Shown here: piece by piece, positions 22,096 to 33,503 of the stretch
Layout of the letters: every line of letters starts with the position of its first letter
How positions within the stretch are numbered: the first letter of the stretch is position 1
Source: Cladosporium sp. IMV 00045
Lineage: Eukaryota; Ascomycota; Dothideomycetes; Cladosporiales; Cladosporiaceae
DNA length: 64,000 nucleotides
NCBI GenBank assembly: GCA_001931905.2
Contig: MSJI02000920.1
Span: 35,247 to 99,246, forward strand
Direction of reading: 5' to 3'
Position numbers and translations under genes: made by a program
Notes under the pieces: model-generated
Told to the model about the DNA's origin: nothing
The model's input: the letters and a program-made list of their open reading frames with translations, nothing else
The model's database searches: none

Positions 22096-22120
22096 GGTGG
22101 TGGTGGTGGTGGTGGTGGTG
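22096..22120. repeat. (GGT)n microsatellite
   Basis: Eight uninterrupted GGT units lie 24 bp upstream of the Yta7 start codon, in its presumed 5' leader (CCA repeats on the mRNA strand). They could be length-polymorphic. Confidence 0.9.
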
Positions 22121-22559
22121 ATTTCAAGGCCTCACGACAGCCGCGTGGTGGTGTGTATGTATTCGATGCGTCAAAAGTCGTTCGCGATCGTGGTGGGTCG
22201 GTGTTGTTGTGGTCGGGCTTCGAGCGTCGCGATAACTTGATATTGCCAAGCCACTAGCCCAACGCTAGCGCGAGAACGCAGCGCTCGCGAATTCAACAGC
22301 CATCAGCAGCACAATAACAACAGTTCTACAATAGATGCAAAATAATACATTTTCGTTACAAAGTTGATCATATGGTTAAGTGCACATATACGCGACCAGT
22401 TTGCACAGGTTTTCATCCCTCGCCGACCACTTCAAAGATCATTTTCGAAGGCCTTTCAATATGACTATATCTACATCTCCATCAAATACAAAGATCCCCG
22501 TCCCTTCTCCCCACATGCCACATGTCAAGAGTTAAGCTTAAATAAACCTCACCTGCTCG

Positions 22560-23880
22560 TCGTTCTGGTACCTGGTAGGGCTGAACCGACCGGGAAAGCC
22601 GGCACGTGATGCCCGCTTTGAACGGTCTCTCTGGAACACGCACGCGAAAATGAGGTATAGAGCTGATGGTACGAGCATCAGTGTTAGGGAGAGAGATGCA
22701 TTCGGAATCGTCTCCCTCAGTGGTCCTAAATCCATTTGGATAGGCGAGAGTGGCTAGTACCATCACAAATGTCTCAGAGAAAGCGGCTTTGGCAAGGCAG
22801 CCCAGACTATGTCTCTCAAAGATTCTGAGCCCATTTGGAGGTACTGAAGCCGATGATATGAGCATGAACACCTTGAAGAAAGCCTACCTTGCAGAGTGTT
22901 CAAAATGATCACTCTCAGTGATCCTGTGTCCATTTCAACAGACTGAAATCGCTGGTACGAGCACGAATGCCTCGGGGAAAGTCTCACTCAGAAGCCATTT
23001 CAAACCAGCGCTCGCTAGAATAACATGCCTTCGGGGACTCAGAAGCCACTGATACCAGCACCGATGCGTCGGAGATGCCCTCTTTTCAAACTAAACGCTC
23101 TCGATGACTCTGCGTTTATTTTGACGCCACTGAAGCCGCTGATATTAGCACGAATGCCTCAGAGATGCTCTCATTTCGAGCTAGCTTTCTCACTGGTCAC
23201 AGATCCATCTGGATATCGGAGAGCGGCTTATACTAGCGCGAATGCATTGGAGATACTGTCTTTTCAAAACAACTCTCTCCAGGATAGTAGGTCTGTTGCG
23301 GGACACTGAAGCCGCTTACACCAGCACGAAGGCTACAGAGATACTCTCATCTTAATCCGGCTCTCTCATTGGCTATAGGTTCATCTGGATATTCGGGAAC
23401 GGCTTATACTAGCATGAATGCATTGGAGATACTGTTTCCTTCAAACAGCCCTCTCAAGGGTGATAGGTCTGTTGCATGGCACTAAAGTCGGTTATACCAG
23501 CACAGCACGTGTCCGAGAAACTCTCCTGAAGCAGTATTGCCCTCAGTGGAACGGTGGCGATTTGGGTATACGAAAGCCGCTGATACCTCCACGAATGTCA
23601 CATCGCTAGTCTGTCCTCGAGACAGCCCTCTCAAAAGCACCACATCGACCCAGCAGCGCGGGAGGTGATGACACCAACACGCGCGTCACAGAGACACTCT
23701 ATTCTCGAAACCGTTCTCCCAAAGAACTCACACCCATCCAGAAGCCCAAGAGGCAACGGTACCAGCACAAATGCCACGGAGAAGTATTCTCCTCTAACTC
23801 GGCTCTTTCAAGGGAATAAAAGCAAGCGCTGGAACTACGAGAGGTGAGGAGACTACCACAAAGACCGCGGAGAGACCCCT
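22560..23880. repeat. Decayed tandem array of about 14 units of roughly 90 bp
   Basis: A core resembling GCTGATACCAGCACGAATGC followed by TCGGAGA recurs near 22660, 22750, 22849, 22948, 23046, 23140, 23224, 23311, 23401, 23488, 23576, 23663, 23755 and 23842, with a possible further copy at about 22563. Spacing is 84-99 bp. A second sub-motif, roughly CTCAGTGGTC-x-x-GGTCCATTTGGAT, precedes each core. Copies differ by substitutions and small indels, so the reading frame is not kept between units. The array fills the space between the divergently placed Yta7 start and the 3' end of the carrier gene. Confidence 0.85.
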
Positions 23881-24727
23881 CCCTGGCTCAATCCATCCAG
23901 CAAAACCTCGACGGCTCAAAAGGACAAGGGATAACCGTAGCACGGCGTGGAAGACGATGCTGTTGCGATAGGTGGGTAGTTGGCTGGCTGGCTAGTTCTT
24001 TCTCTGGCATATGCACGGTTTCATATCATGGGAGAGGAGGGTAAACGCAGCGTCTGTATCTTCGTTGCTGTATTCAAAAGTAAGAGTTCCAAGCAGAAAT
24101 TTGATGTTCCTCTCCGATCTTCCGTGGGGTCCTTGAGGCGGGCTATGATGGCAGTACCTCCTACACGCTCTTTTGCAATTCGGCAAGACAGTTTGATGAT
24201 ATGGCGCGTGCTGCGGGTGCAATTCTTGATATGTTCTTATGGGTCTGTTGAGAAGGGATGAGAGGGGCGATGCCCAAGAAATGCATGCAATGGCACGGGT
24301 GATGTCGAGCATTGAGAATGAATGAATGGGCAAATGGGAAAATGATGATGAGTAGTAGAAAAAACACATTCCCAAAAACCAGCCCTAGATTTTGGTGATA
24401 CACATATCATACACCCCTCTTTTCCAAAAGGCCTGAGCCCATGCATGTATGCCAAGTCTTGAAGAAGAAGCAGAATGAAGAAGAAAAGAAAAGCAGAAAC
24501 GCCCTTTTATCGCTATGCTAACATCAAAAACCAAAAAAAGACTCCTCCACCCAAACTCTGCCCTGGTTAAGATACAAAGCTAATAGCTGCTTTTTGCCCC
24601 CTGTTTTGCTGCCACTGCTGCTGCTGCTGCCATCCGCTCCCTGCCATCTCAACCACACAAACAACGAAGAAGAAGACAAACAAACCTGAAGAGAAGAAAA
24701 AACATACATACCATCATTGACAAAAGT
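23881..24727. other. Intergenic, 3' flank of the carrier gene
   Basis: About 850 bp. Only short frames without domains are present. Sequence near 24470-24720 is A/T-rich with GCT microsatellite-like runs (about 24615-24633). It is presumed 3' UTR of the carrier gene. Confidence 0.45.
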
Positions 24728-26958
24728 CTACTCCTTAGACTGCTGGCTCTTCAGCCCGGGAACCCAGCTCTTCACACCATCCTTAGGCGCAGGCGGGCGG
24801 CCGAATCCCAGATCCAAGTCGAGAATAATCTTCAGCGCGTTCCTGCTCCTGAGGTACGGAAGCGGGGCCTTCGCCTCTTGCAAACCAGTGATGGGCTCAA
24901 CAGTGCCGCGGGGGCCGAGCTCCTTCTCCGCCGTCTGCTCGCCCGGCAGCGGCAGCAGGCCCTGCAGAACCTCGTAGCCGGCGAGCGTGAAACCGAACTG
25001 GGGCGAGGAGCGCAGAACGCGCGCGGGGCCGCCCTTGAAGAACGCCTTGAAGCCTTCCTCCTTGAAGACGGTCTTGGCGCAGTGGCGCAGAGATGTGTAT
25101 TGCGTGTCGCCCTTGCGGCTCTCGACTTGCAGGCGCGTCTTGATGACGTCGAAGGGCGTGGTCAGGTACGCGGCGGGCATGCCGGCGATGGCGCCGGCGG
25201 TCAGGAGCTGGGCGATGCCGAGCTTCTTCGAGGGCGATTCGCCGAAGAAGTCCTTCTTCAGGTGGCTGTAGAAGGGGAAGTAGATGGCTGAGAAGGGCAC
25301 GTCGCGGGCCAGGCAGGCGGAGGCGCCCTTGTAGAGACCCATGACACCGAGGTTGCGCACGATCCAGAGGGCGGAGCGCTTGGTGACCTGCTCGCCCTCG
25401 CGGGCTGCGGCCTTCATGGCCTCGCCCTGGACTTGCAGACGGATCTTGACAATTTCGAGAGGGTTGGTGAAGACGACTTGGCAACCACCGGCGGCACCAC
25501 CAGCCATGATCTCAGCCCAGAGCGGGATGTTGCCAGACTGCTTGTCGGTGAAGGTGCCTCGGACAACGTCGTTGACTGTGAGCTTGATGGCCTTCTCAGG
25601 GGCGACACCTACCAGCTGAGGAAGGACACCAGAGTAAAGGCCACGGAAGCCCTCGTTACGGATGACCTTCTGGAAGCAGTCGATACTGTTCTTGTAGAGC
25701 TGCTGACCGACCACGGCGCCACGCTGGTTCTGCATGCGAGTCTTGACAAGGTCAATGGGGTAAACCATGAAGGCACCGAAGGCACCAGCGATAGATCCTA
25801 GAGCGAAGTGGTGGACAGAGACGAGGAGGGACTGGAGGAAGGTTTGCGAAGCAGCCACAGCCTTCTGGGAGACGTCGGAGACAACCTGATCAGGACGGCT
25901 GCTGAGGCCAGCAGCAACGGCGTGCCAGCTAGCGTCAAGCACTCTGGCGAAGTCGGTGATGCTAAGGCGTCCGGAGGGCTGATCAAGGGATGCGAAGTGG
26001 AAGAGGATGTCGACCTCCATGGGTGTGAAGAGGGTGAAGCGAGTGATGCGAGCGGCCTCGTTCAGGAAATCGGTGCGGGTGATCCTGCCATCGCTGGACT
26101 TGGCGAGAGCGTTCTTAATGACCAACTCGACCAGATCCATCTCCCGGATGACATTTTGGAAAGCACGGACGTTAGCGTAACTAATCTTGCTGCCTGGGCT
26201 GATGTTGCAAAGCGTGGGCAAGTTTGCCAGAAGGTGGTCGGAGAGCTTGTGCGACGCAGTCTCCTTGATGATGCGGCTGAAGTCCTCGGGCTCAATGTAT
26301 CCATCTCCGTCCTTGTCGAAGTAGAGGAACGCCTGGCGCACGCGCTCACCCTGCAGGGCGCGCAGCATCTGCGCGAACTGCGGGTAGGTCATCGAGTGCC
26401 TGTTCTTCCTGCCACCGAGGTAGAGCGATGCCCAATCGCTGTCCCAGTTGAAGGGGATTGTGTCATGTTGGCGATGGCGCGCGTACTGCTCTTTGAAGCT
26501 GTCGAAGTCGACGAGGCCAGTGTCAGGATCGCTGAAGAGGCGGAAGGCGACGTAGTACTCGGAGTCGGCCTTTGCGAGGAGGTTGTTGAAGACGGACCAG
26601 TCGTGAATATCGATGCGATCTTTCTTGCGACGGTCGGCGATGGTGAAGAGGATGGCGTATTGCTCGCGCTTGATTTTGTGCTGTGCTGCGGTCAATGAAA
26701 AGTAACGGCGGCGCAACCTTGCGACTGATGCGCGGCTGGCGGCAAAGAGCAATTGACTCAATGGCACATTGGACTTACGTAGTCTTCGCCCTCTGGCGCA
26801 ATGGCATCAACAAACTCGGTCTCGGTCATGTAGTAATCGCCAGACTCGTCATCTTTCTTCGCGTGTTGCAGGAAGTTGTTCCTGGTCTGGGCCGACAGTT
26901 GCGGCTCGACTTCTGTGCCCAGCACCTTCTCTTTGATAGACTCCGTGACGGTAGCCAT
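24728..26958 (-). CDS. AGC1: Ca2+-regulated mitochondrial aspartate/glutamate carrier
   Basis: Exons 26958-26779 and 26680-24728 encode 710 aa. The 97-bp intron (GTAAGT..GCACAG) joins ..GEDY to HKIKREQY. The N-terminal half is an EF-hand domain, with one canonical loop visible as DKDGDGYIEPED near residue 180. The C-terminal half (about 345-640) has three mitochondrial-carrier repeats with signatures YPIDLVKTRMQ, NPLEIVKIRLQ and TPFDVIKTRLQ. This is the aralar/citrin-type architecture. Such carriers exchange mitochondrial aspartate for cytosolic glutamate plus H+ in the inner membrane as part of the malate-aspartate shuttle. The length is normal for the Ca2+-binding type and longer than simple 300-aa carriers. 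Third-position GC is high. Confidence 0.96.
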
Positions 26959-27706
26959 GACTGCGAGTCGACTGCACTGCAGTTTCGTCGGAGGAGGAGG
27001 ATATGAGGAGATGGGGGATGAGAGAGGGAGGAGGGAAATGAGGTGAGAATATTAGGAGGCGGTGGTGGACGTGGGTATTGAGAGTGGTCGGGGAGGAGGA
27101 GTGGTGTGTCGGAGGGTGAGGTGTGGCTTTCGTCACGGCGCTGTCGGCCTCTGCGTGGTCGTTGCTCAGAGGGCAGACGAGCACAGTTGGCGGAGACTTG
27201 GAGAGAGAGCAGTTTGGTGCGTGCGGTGGTCGGCGGTGGAGGCGGAAAGGCCGCTAGGAGAAGAACGAGAGCGCTAGCAACCACACAACTCCACACTGCC
27301 TTCGGAGGTTTGTGGAGAAGAAACGAAGACTGAGCGGAATGGTGAGAGTACTAATGTGTGATCGAGGTGGGATCGATGTTAAAGCTGTAAGATCAAGTAA
27401 AAAAAAATAATTAGATGCTTGCATGCATCTGCTGCATCACCCCTAGACGAGCTAACAACAAGCTCAGCAAGAAAATTATTTGGCTATCACCCAACTACCC
27501 GGCTCCCTCCCACGCGCCTCTCACGCAGCTGGCCGGTTAAATTCAACACCTGCCTTCTCCCGGCCGATCTTCGGAGTGCTGGTAGGGCTGACTGATTGTG
27601 CGACTTTCGAGCTGCTGAGAGAAAGCTTGGTCTGGTGAGGTAGGCGTTGATTGACGTCGGCATCAATATCATAGTACAACAATTGTTATACTCACACTCA
27701 ACCATC
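26959..27706. promoter_or_regulatory. Shared upstream region of the carrier and NatB genes
   Basis: The carrier and NatB genes diverge here, so this 748-bp segment should hold both promoters. A long purine tract (about 26989-27060, pyrimidine-rich on the carrier mRNA strand) directly precedes the carrier ATG, as is common in fungal leaders. An A-run at about 27399-27406 precedes a lower-GC stretch. No specific factor site is claimed. Confidence 0.5.
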
Positions 27707-28430
27707 ATGTCTTTCGTACGGCCCATGACGTCCATGGACTTGTTGCGATTCAATCCCTGCAACCTGGACCACCTCACAGAAACTTACAACATCGGCTTCT
27801 ACCTCGAATACTTCACCAAATGGCCCTCACTATGCAAAGTCGTCGAGAGCGAGACTGGGGAAATCGAAGCATACAGTACGTCACCTTTCTCCCAGAAAAG
27901 AAGAAACCAAAAAAAAAAACCCAATCAATACAGGCCACTCACACACAATCCCCAGTCCTCGGCAAACTCGAAGCATCACCATACCCAGCTCCAGTAGAGC
28001 CCTACGACCCCAGCCTGACCATCTACCGCAAGAAATTCTCAAACTACCTGCCCTGGCACGCCCACATCACCTGCCTGACCGTCGCCCCGGGCGCGCGGCG
28101 TCTCGGCCTCGCCACCAAGCTTTCCGAAGCGCTCGAGGTGGCGGGCGACGAGGCTGATGGCTGGTTCGTGGATTTGTTCGTGAGAGTGGAGAATGAGGCT
28201 GCCATCAAGCTTTACAAGAAGATGGGGTGAGTGGTATTGCTGTATTTTGGGGTCTTTCGTCTTGCTGATTTCTCTCTTCTAGTTACTCTGTCTACCGACG
28301 AATCATCGACTACTACGCCGACGGTGCGGATGCTTTCGACATGCGGAAACCTCTCAAGCGAGACACGCAGCGGAAGACGGTTCGTCCTAATGGCGAGAAC
28401 ATCAGAGTCGACCCGGCAGAAGTGTGGTGA
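27707..28430 (+). CDS. NAT3: NatB catalytic subunit, N-alpha-acetyltransferase 20
   Basis: Three exons, 27707-27875, 27956-28226 and 28283-28430, encode 195 aa. Intron 1 ends at CCCCAG and restores EAYILGKLE. Intron 2 is GTGAGT..CTTCTAG and restores KMGYSVYRR. The protein starts with RPMTSMDLLRFNPCNLDHLTE and has the acetyl-CoA loop RRLGLATKL and the GNAT end motif VENEAAIKLYKKMGY, all typical of Nat3/NAA20. It acetylates N-termini beginning Met-Asp, Met-Glu, Met-Asn or Met-Gln at the ribosome together with the Mdm20/NAA25 subunit. Length and start match the family. Confidence 0.96.
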
Positions 28431-29036
28431 AGCAAGCCTATGCTGAGACCACGCAGACAATCTGCTGGGTTGGCTGTAAGCAAGAGAAAGGGCAGTATTG
28501 CCGGGACTGTGCCGGCAATTCTCGACCTGATTTGATGGCAATGTGAGGCCAGCATGCCTCCGTGAAGGTAAAGTCGAGACTCCTTAAGGCGGAAGTGATA
28601 GCAAGCGGCAAGCCAAGAGCCAAAGAAAAAAAACCCCACCTACGCCGGCCGCACTCCTCAGCTGATGGATCACATATCCTGCATCTATCCTCCACAGTCC
28701 TCGAGAAGCTCGCCAAAAATGATATATGACCTTATCTACTTACGCGCGCAAACCGCCAAACCCGCCTCTCGATCATCCTCACATCTAGTTCTCGTACAAC
28801 AGTCTGACACCCGCCGTCTCAAACGAGCCTCTGCATGATCTCATCCGCACAATCATCGCTGTTACCAAGTCTCCTGCTCCGGCACGGCATACTTGATCTC
28901 TTTTCCAGCGACCTTGCACGGCCACTGGCTCATCCAGTCTGCGCTCCATACCAACCTGTGACTTTGGGCCAGAACATGAATTAAGGTGGTTGAACTGATG
29001 CAAGTGTTTATGAACATTGTACAAGAATCAATGAGC
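28431..29036. other. Intergenic, no feature seen
   Basis: About 600 bp between the NatB stop codon and the 5S gene, with only short frames lacking domains. The last 60 bp would be the 5' flank of the 5S gene. Confidence 0.45.
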
Positions 29037-29155
29037 ACATACGACCATAGGTCAGTGAAAACTGGGCATCCCGTCCGCTCTGCCATACATAAGCACTGAA
29101 CCGGGCGACTAGTACTAGAGTGGGTGACCATCTGGGAATCCCGTCTGTTGTATGT
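29037..29155 (+). rRNA. 5S ribosomal RNA (solitary copy)
   Basis: The stretch begins ACATACGACCATAGG and ends GTCTGTTGTATGT, the usual fungal 5S ends, which pair in helix I. GGTCAGTG near the 5' end pairs with CACTGAACC further on. The internal control region has a GTGGGTGACC box. A T5 run follows immediately (29154-29158), a plausible RNA polymerase III terminator. The length of about 119 nt is normal. It differs at several loop positions from the common Pezizomycotina 5S, but the stems are kept, so I think it is functional. Solitary dispersed 5S genes are usual in this group. Confidence 0.9.
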
Positions 29156-29525
29156 TTTTGTCCCATTTTGGTGCCTTGTGTATCTTTTGGGCCAGCCAGA
29201 TACGTGTGTTGCTAGAGAGTGGTGACGATGGAGAATTGGCGATGTTTAATTATCAAAGCATCAACATGATCATCACGAAGGTAGTTGAATCACTTACGGC
29301 CCACAACAACGGAACGCCTCTGATATGGCGGGATGCAGCACCAGCTCATATTGGTCGAAGATGAAGATGAAGCACTCCAAAAATGGCAGATTTGGTTGCA
29401 ATGAAATCGAGATGACTCTTGGCCTTGCGTAGTAAAATTACTCGGGAAGCAGGGTAGCCGGCATTGATTCCGCGCGATTGACATGGAACAACAACGTCAA
29501 GGTTGAATTTTGGCACATTGCAATC
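29156..29525. other. Intergenic, 3' flank of the CHAT gene
   Basis: About 370 bp between the 5S gene and the stop codon of the minus-strand CHAT gene. It is moderately AT-rich. No coding frame or repeat is supported. Confidence 0.45.
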
Positions 29526-32500
29526 TCAAAGTAGTACTCTCCCTCCGTATCCCATCATAAGGAACGGCGCCCAGTAAAACGGATGTGTGTAGCTGACCCC
29601 TGACTTTCGACCGACTTCAATAGCCGAGTTTAAAGTTCGCTCACATTGGCCGATGGAGTTCTTCCTGAGGTCTTTCAGTACCGCAACTGCTCCTGCTGTG
29701 TTGAGGTGGTACAGACTGGCTTGAGCATTGCGCCAGCACCTCGCAAGTGACTTTCCCTCTTTGTTCCGCTTCAATTCTTTGAAGAAGAACCGCATCAGCA
29801 ATGCGCTAGCCTTATCACTCACCTCCCATAGACCACCAACGAATGCGGTCGCACCTGATGCGAGGACAGAATGGGAGAAGCCGAGAAGATCGTTGCCGAT
29901 TGACTCCTCCCCAGCGCCGGACACGCATGCTTCGAAGACGACGAGGGAAGCGTCAGAACGCATTCTGGCAAGGTCGCGGACTTTGAGAGAGTCCTTGAGA
30001 ACCAGCAGAGACGAATCCCACGCTGAGACGCTACTTTTGTTGCCATGTGTCGCAACAAGTAGAACGTCCGAGCTGTTATACATAGCAATGAAATCGCTCT
30101 TTGAGAAGTTCTCCGAGGCAAGTTGAGGCTTCACAGAATGACTGCGAGCGATGGCAGTGGCTGCTGCGGTAGAAAAGTCAAGTGAATCTCCGCCGGATTC
30201 AGGGTCATGGTACACGACGTTGATTTTGTTCGCGAAACGATGCTCCTTCTCGACAAGATGTCGAAGAACCGATAGGCTTGGTACCTGTGATACATCCTTG
30301 CTGAGAAACAATGGACTGCTCTGGTAGAGCAAAGCCGATAGAGGGAATCTGTTCAGACTCGGCGAAGGGGCGAAGATAACATGATCTTTGCATTCGATGT
30401 GTCTGGAGATGGGCTCGATGATTGTCCTGGATATGTTGAGAATGTGTCGGTTGCAATCAGCCACCGGAGGCAGATCTGCGAGCGAAGCGGAGTCGAGCTT
30501 ATTGAACAACTTTGCGAAACGTAAGATGTGTCTGTCTAGGTCGAGGCTTGTCACATCAGACAAGTGGATGTCGATGATACCTTGTGTGGTGATGCAAAGG
30601 ATAACTAGGCCTTCTCGACCGCTGCTGATGTGCAGAACTATTGCGTCTTGCGGGATACAGCAATAGAGCCTAGAGTTCAACTCTGTCACATTGGCCGCTT
30701 CCGGCGCAAGCCGTGGGAGTCGAATGGGATCCATTTCTTCTAGAAGCTCAGTCTCGAGACCGCTGAGGTATGTGTCTTGGCAGGGAAGACACTTGTCCGT
30801 GGGATCCTTCGTACTCTCTGTTGTTCTGGATTTGTGGGAGCCTTTGGATCGTTCTCTCAAGTCATACGAGCCTTTCGACCATGCTTCGAAGACTTCAGGA
30901 GGTGCCACCTTCTGGGACTCCAGGATGTCCAACAGCATCCGAGATCTACCAAGCTCAAGAAACCTCAGGCATTGATCTTTCCATGCAGAAAGCGTCAATT
31001 GCCACTCTCCTGATGGACCACAGATTGCATCAGTCGAATTTGAGTAGTGAAGTGCTATCCGGGCAAGTCCAAGAAATAGCTCGCCTGAATGCATGGTCGA
31101 CAGAAGACCCCGACGGTCCTCAGTATCGGCCAGCTGATAACGGCGATTTTCAATCTTCAAGAAGGCATTCAGGTACCAATCGAAAGCCGTGGCATAGTCT
31201 TGATTATGTTCAAGTATAGTCGCCGTCCGTGCCATGTCTTCCCAAACATGGGGATCATCCGAGCGCTTCATTTCATCCAGAACTTCCGGATTCCTTTCCA
31301 GTATGTCTTGAATTCCGCACATTCCACGATTCCAATCTTTCGCTGCAAAACACAGGGAAAGTGCTCTTTTGCATTTCTGACGCTCGAACTGCTCCATCAT
31401 GTTTTCGACATCCCGCTGAATGCCCGCGGGCGGGGAGAGTGAGGCTCTAGCACCGCCGAAGCTTGCTGGGAGAGTGCGTGTGATGATGCTTCGGGCCTCG
31501 TCAAAGTCTCCCAGATGCTGTAAAACCGCGACTTTCATTGTCTCCAACTCCTCAGAGAAGATGGAAGACTGTCTCAAACGCTCCAACAGGTCTCTCAGAT
31601 GTGTCTCTGCAGCGTCGACATCACTGTTTTTGACAAGTTCATCACGGCGACGCTGCATGGTTTCTTCGTACACTTGACGGATGCGACCGATGTCTTCCAC
31701 ACCCGAAGCCAAGGACTGCAGAGCTGGCTTGAGAGATTCATCAAGACCGCTGACCATTCCACCGGTCAAGAATCCCGATCTAAGAAAGTTGGCAATAGGA
31801 GATGCAATGATCGGGTGAGATGGCTGAACTGTTGGTGTCGGAACCGTGCGCTGAGTGCTCGGTCTGTAAACGTCGACTTCATCAGCTATGCGATCAAACT
31901 CCATAACGCACATTGTGCATTTGGACTCCAACATGTGCATGTCGTGGTCTAGCCAGCATTGCTCCTGATCTCCGTAGGACTTGCGTAGGCTTTGAATTTC
32001 GTCTTGAAGACGATCAAAGTACGCTAAAGTCCGGTCTCTCAGATCGCGACCTCGCTCAACATGCCGTCTTGCAAAAAAGCTGTCTCCGTTTCTTTGATGG
32101 AAAATGGCGCAAGCAGCAACAGCGTGAAGTTCCAGGTACGGATTGTCCATGCCTTTGAAAAGCGCTTTGGCGCAGGCGCAGAAAGGGAGCGCAAGGCTCT
32201 TGTGGTTTTCAGAGAGTGTCATTCTGCGTGCGAGACGCAAGAGCAGGAATCCAACAAACTCGCCAGTAGCCTCGTTGCCCTCGCACTTCGCAAAGCTTCC
32301 GTTCGTGAAACAGAGCTTTAGCACTGGAGCGAACTCCTGTCCTACGGCGAACTCCCGTCGTAGGACATTGCAAATCGCAAGATGAGCGTTGACTATGATG
32401 ATGTTTGTGACGTCGCCCATGAAAAGCAGTTTGGAACCATTGAGGTGGTTCCACGCGGTCTCGACGAGGTCTTTTGTAGGTCTGGAAGTTGAGCCCGGAT

Positions 32501-33503
32501 GCTCCATAAGAACTTGAGCAAGGTCAAAACAAGCGTATCGCAGAAGCACCGCAGCCATTCCACGGTTCGAGCCACTCGCTTCAAAGAGAGAATGTGCTTC
32601 TTGATAGCACTGCAAGGCTTCTTTGTCCCGCGTGAGGTAAAACTGTGGTTCCTTTCCATCCCACTCGTCGCTAGCCCAGCCGATCCCGTTGGCTACAGTG
32701 ACCAGATTGAGAGCGAATGGGCTGGTGAATGGGGGTGAAGCGATTGCATCTCCCAGTCGGAGTTGGCAATTGGCCATCATTATCAGATTCAATCTCTCGT
32801 TGGCATCATTGTAGACCTTCATAAGAGCATCTCGAGCACCGCTAGCGTTACCAGCAAACAAGTATTGCAAGGACATCGAGTCAAAGTAGTCGGCCAGATG
32901 TGGGAGCTCGTCCAGGCCTCCTACATCCTCTTGAAAGCTCCGATCTGAGTTGAAGAGCACAACGGAATTGTCCTTGGAGATCAGTGGGTGCTCGGGCAAG
33001 GCTGCGAGCCAAAGCTCTTGCGGGAAAGCTGTATAGCATCGCAGGACTTTCAATTCGAGTTTCTCGAGGACGCTCAACTCATTGGACGCTCTTTCGTCCG
33101 ATTCGCGCATGAATCGAGCCCGCAAGGATGAGTGGCCCACAGCTCTAGCCATTGCCGGGCCGGTTCCACTGTTGTTACAGAAGCGAAGAAAGGGCGGAAC
33201 ATCGGCCGTGCATTGGATAAAGACTCTGTAAGCAGTACAGCGCATGACCATTGGCTTGTCTCCCCGTGAAGCCGCCATATCCATCAACTGGCCAAGATGA
33301 TGGTTCGCATCCGCGAACTTGCCGCATATGGAGCTGAAGACGGCTTGCAACAGCAGGAGTGACGTTTCGTCACTGCTGTCATGACTGGCATTGACTTGAG
33401 TTTCCAATGCCTTGATGTTTCCGTACGCTTCATCCAAGTTGGTCCGATAGTCATCGGCGAACAAAGTGCCGTTGAGAGCGTGGGTTACGCCCAGGATATC
33501 CAT
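29526..33503 (-). CDS. Large CHAT-domain (caspase-like) protease with helical repeat N-terminus
   Basis: One long exon encodes 1,325 aa from ATG 33503. The frame is open to an in-frame TAG at about 33587, and a possible CTGCTAG acceptor there leaves room for an upstream exon. Residues 1-950 are helical and weakly TPR-like. The C-terminal 350 residues form a CHAT domain: a beta strand then LLVATHGN with the putative catalytic His (about 1153), and LVVFEACVSGAG with the putative Cys (about 1193). LASGATAFVGGLWEVSD, also typical of CHAT, follows. CHAT proteins are clan CD cysteine peptidases related to caspases and separase. In bacteria and fungi several cleave gasdermins or act in conflict systems. 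The gasdermin-like gene begins its 3' end 735 bp upstream on the same strand. Confidence 0.88.
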   Translation of the reverse strand: MDILGVTHALNGTLFADDYRTNLDEAYGNIKALETQVNASHDSSDETSLLLLQAVFSSICGKFADANHHLGQLMDMAASRGDKPMVMRCTAYRVFIQCTADVPPFLRFCNNSGTGPAMARAVGHSSLRARFMRESDERASNELSVLEKLELKVLRCYTAFPQELWLAALPEHPLISKDNSVVLFNSDRSFQEDVGGLDELPHLADYFDSMSLQYLFAGNASGARDALMKVYNDANERLNLIMMANCQLRLGDAIASPPFTSPFALNLVTVANGIGWASDEWDGKEPQFYLTRDKEALQCYQEAHSLFEASGSNRGMAAVLLRYACFDLAQVLMEHPGSTSRPTKDLVETAWNHLNGSKLLFMGDVTNIIIVNAHLAICNVLRREFAVGQEFAPVLKLCFTNGSFAKCEGNEATGEFVGFLLLRLARRMTLSENHKSLALPFCACAKALFKGMDNPYLELHAVAACAIFHQRNGDSFFARRHVERGRDLRDRTLAYFDRLQDEIQSLRKSYGDQEQCWLDHDMHMLESKCTMCVMEFDRIADEVDVYRPSTQRTVPTPTVQPSHPIIASPIANFLRSGFLTGGMVSGLDESLKPALQSLASGVEDIGRIRQVYEETMQRRRDELVKNSDVDAAETHLRDLLERLRQSSIFSEELETMKVAVLQHLGDFDEARSIITRTLPASFGGARASLSPPAGIQRDVENMMEQFERQKCKRALSLCFAAKDWNRGMCGIQDILERNPEVLDEMKRSDDPHVWEDMARTATILEHNQDYATAFDWYLNAFLKIENRRYQLADTEDRRGLLSTMHSGELFLGLARIALHYSNSTDAICGPSGEWQLTLSAWKDQCLRFLELGRSRMLLDILESQKVAPPEVFEAWSKGSYDLRERSKGSHKSRTTESTKDPTDKCLPCQDTYLSGLETELLEEMDPIRLPRLAPEAANVTELNSRLYCCIPQDAIVLHISSGREGLVILCITTQGIIDIHLSDVTSLDLDRHILRFAKLFNKLDSASLADLPPVADCNRHILNISRTIIEPISRHIECKDHVIFAPSPSLNRFPLSALLYQSSPLFLSKDVSQVPSLSVLRHLVEKEHRFANKINVVYHDPESGGDSLDFSTAAATAIARSHSVKPQLASENFSKSDFIAMYNSSDVLLVATHGNKSSVSAWDSSLLVLKDSLKVRDLARMRSDASLVVFEACVSGAGEESIGNDLLGFSHSVLASGATAFVGGLWEVSDKASALLMRFFFKELKRNKEGKSLARCWRNAQASLYHLNTAGAVAVLKDLRKNSIGQCERTLNSAIEVGRKSGVSYTHPFYWAPFLMMGYGGRVLL

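Noticed and set aside
25808..26698. 296-codon plus-strand frame
   Set aside because: It is antisense to the aspartate/glutamate carrier and has no domain.
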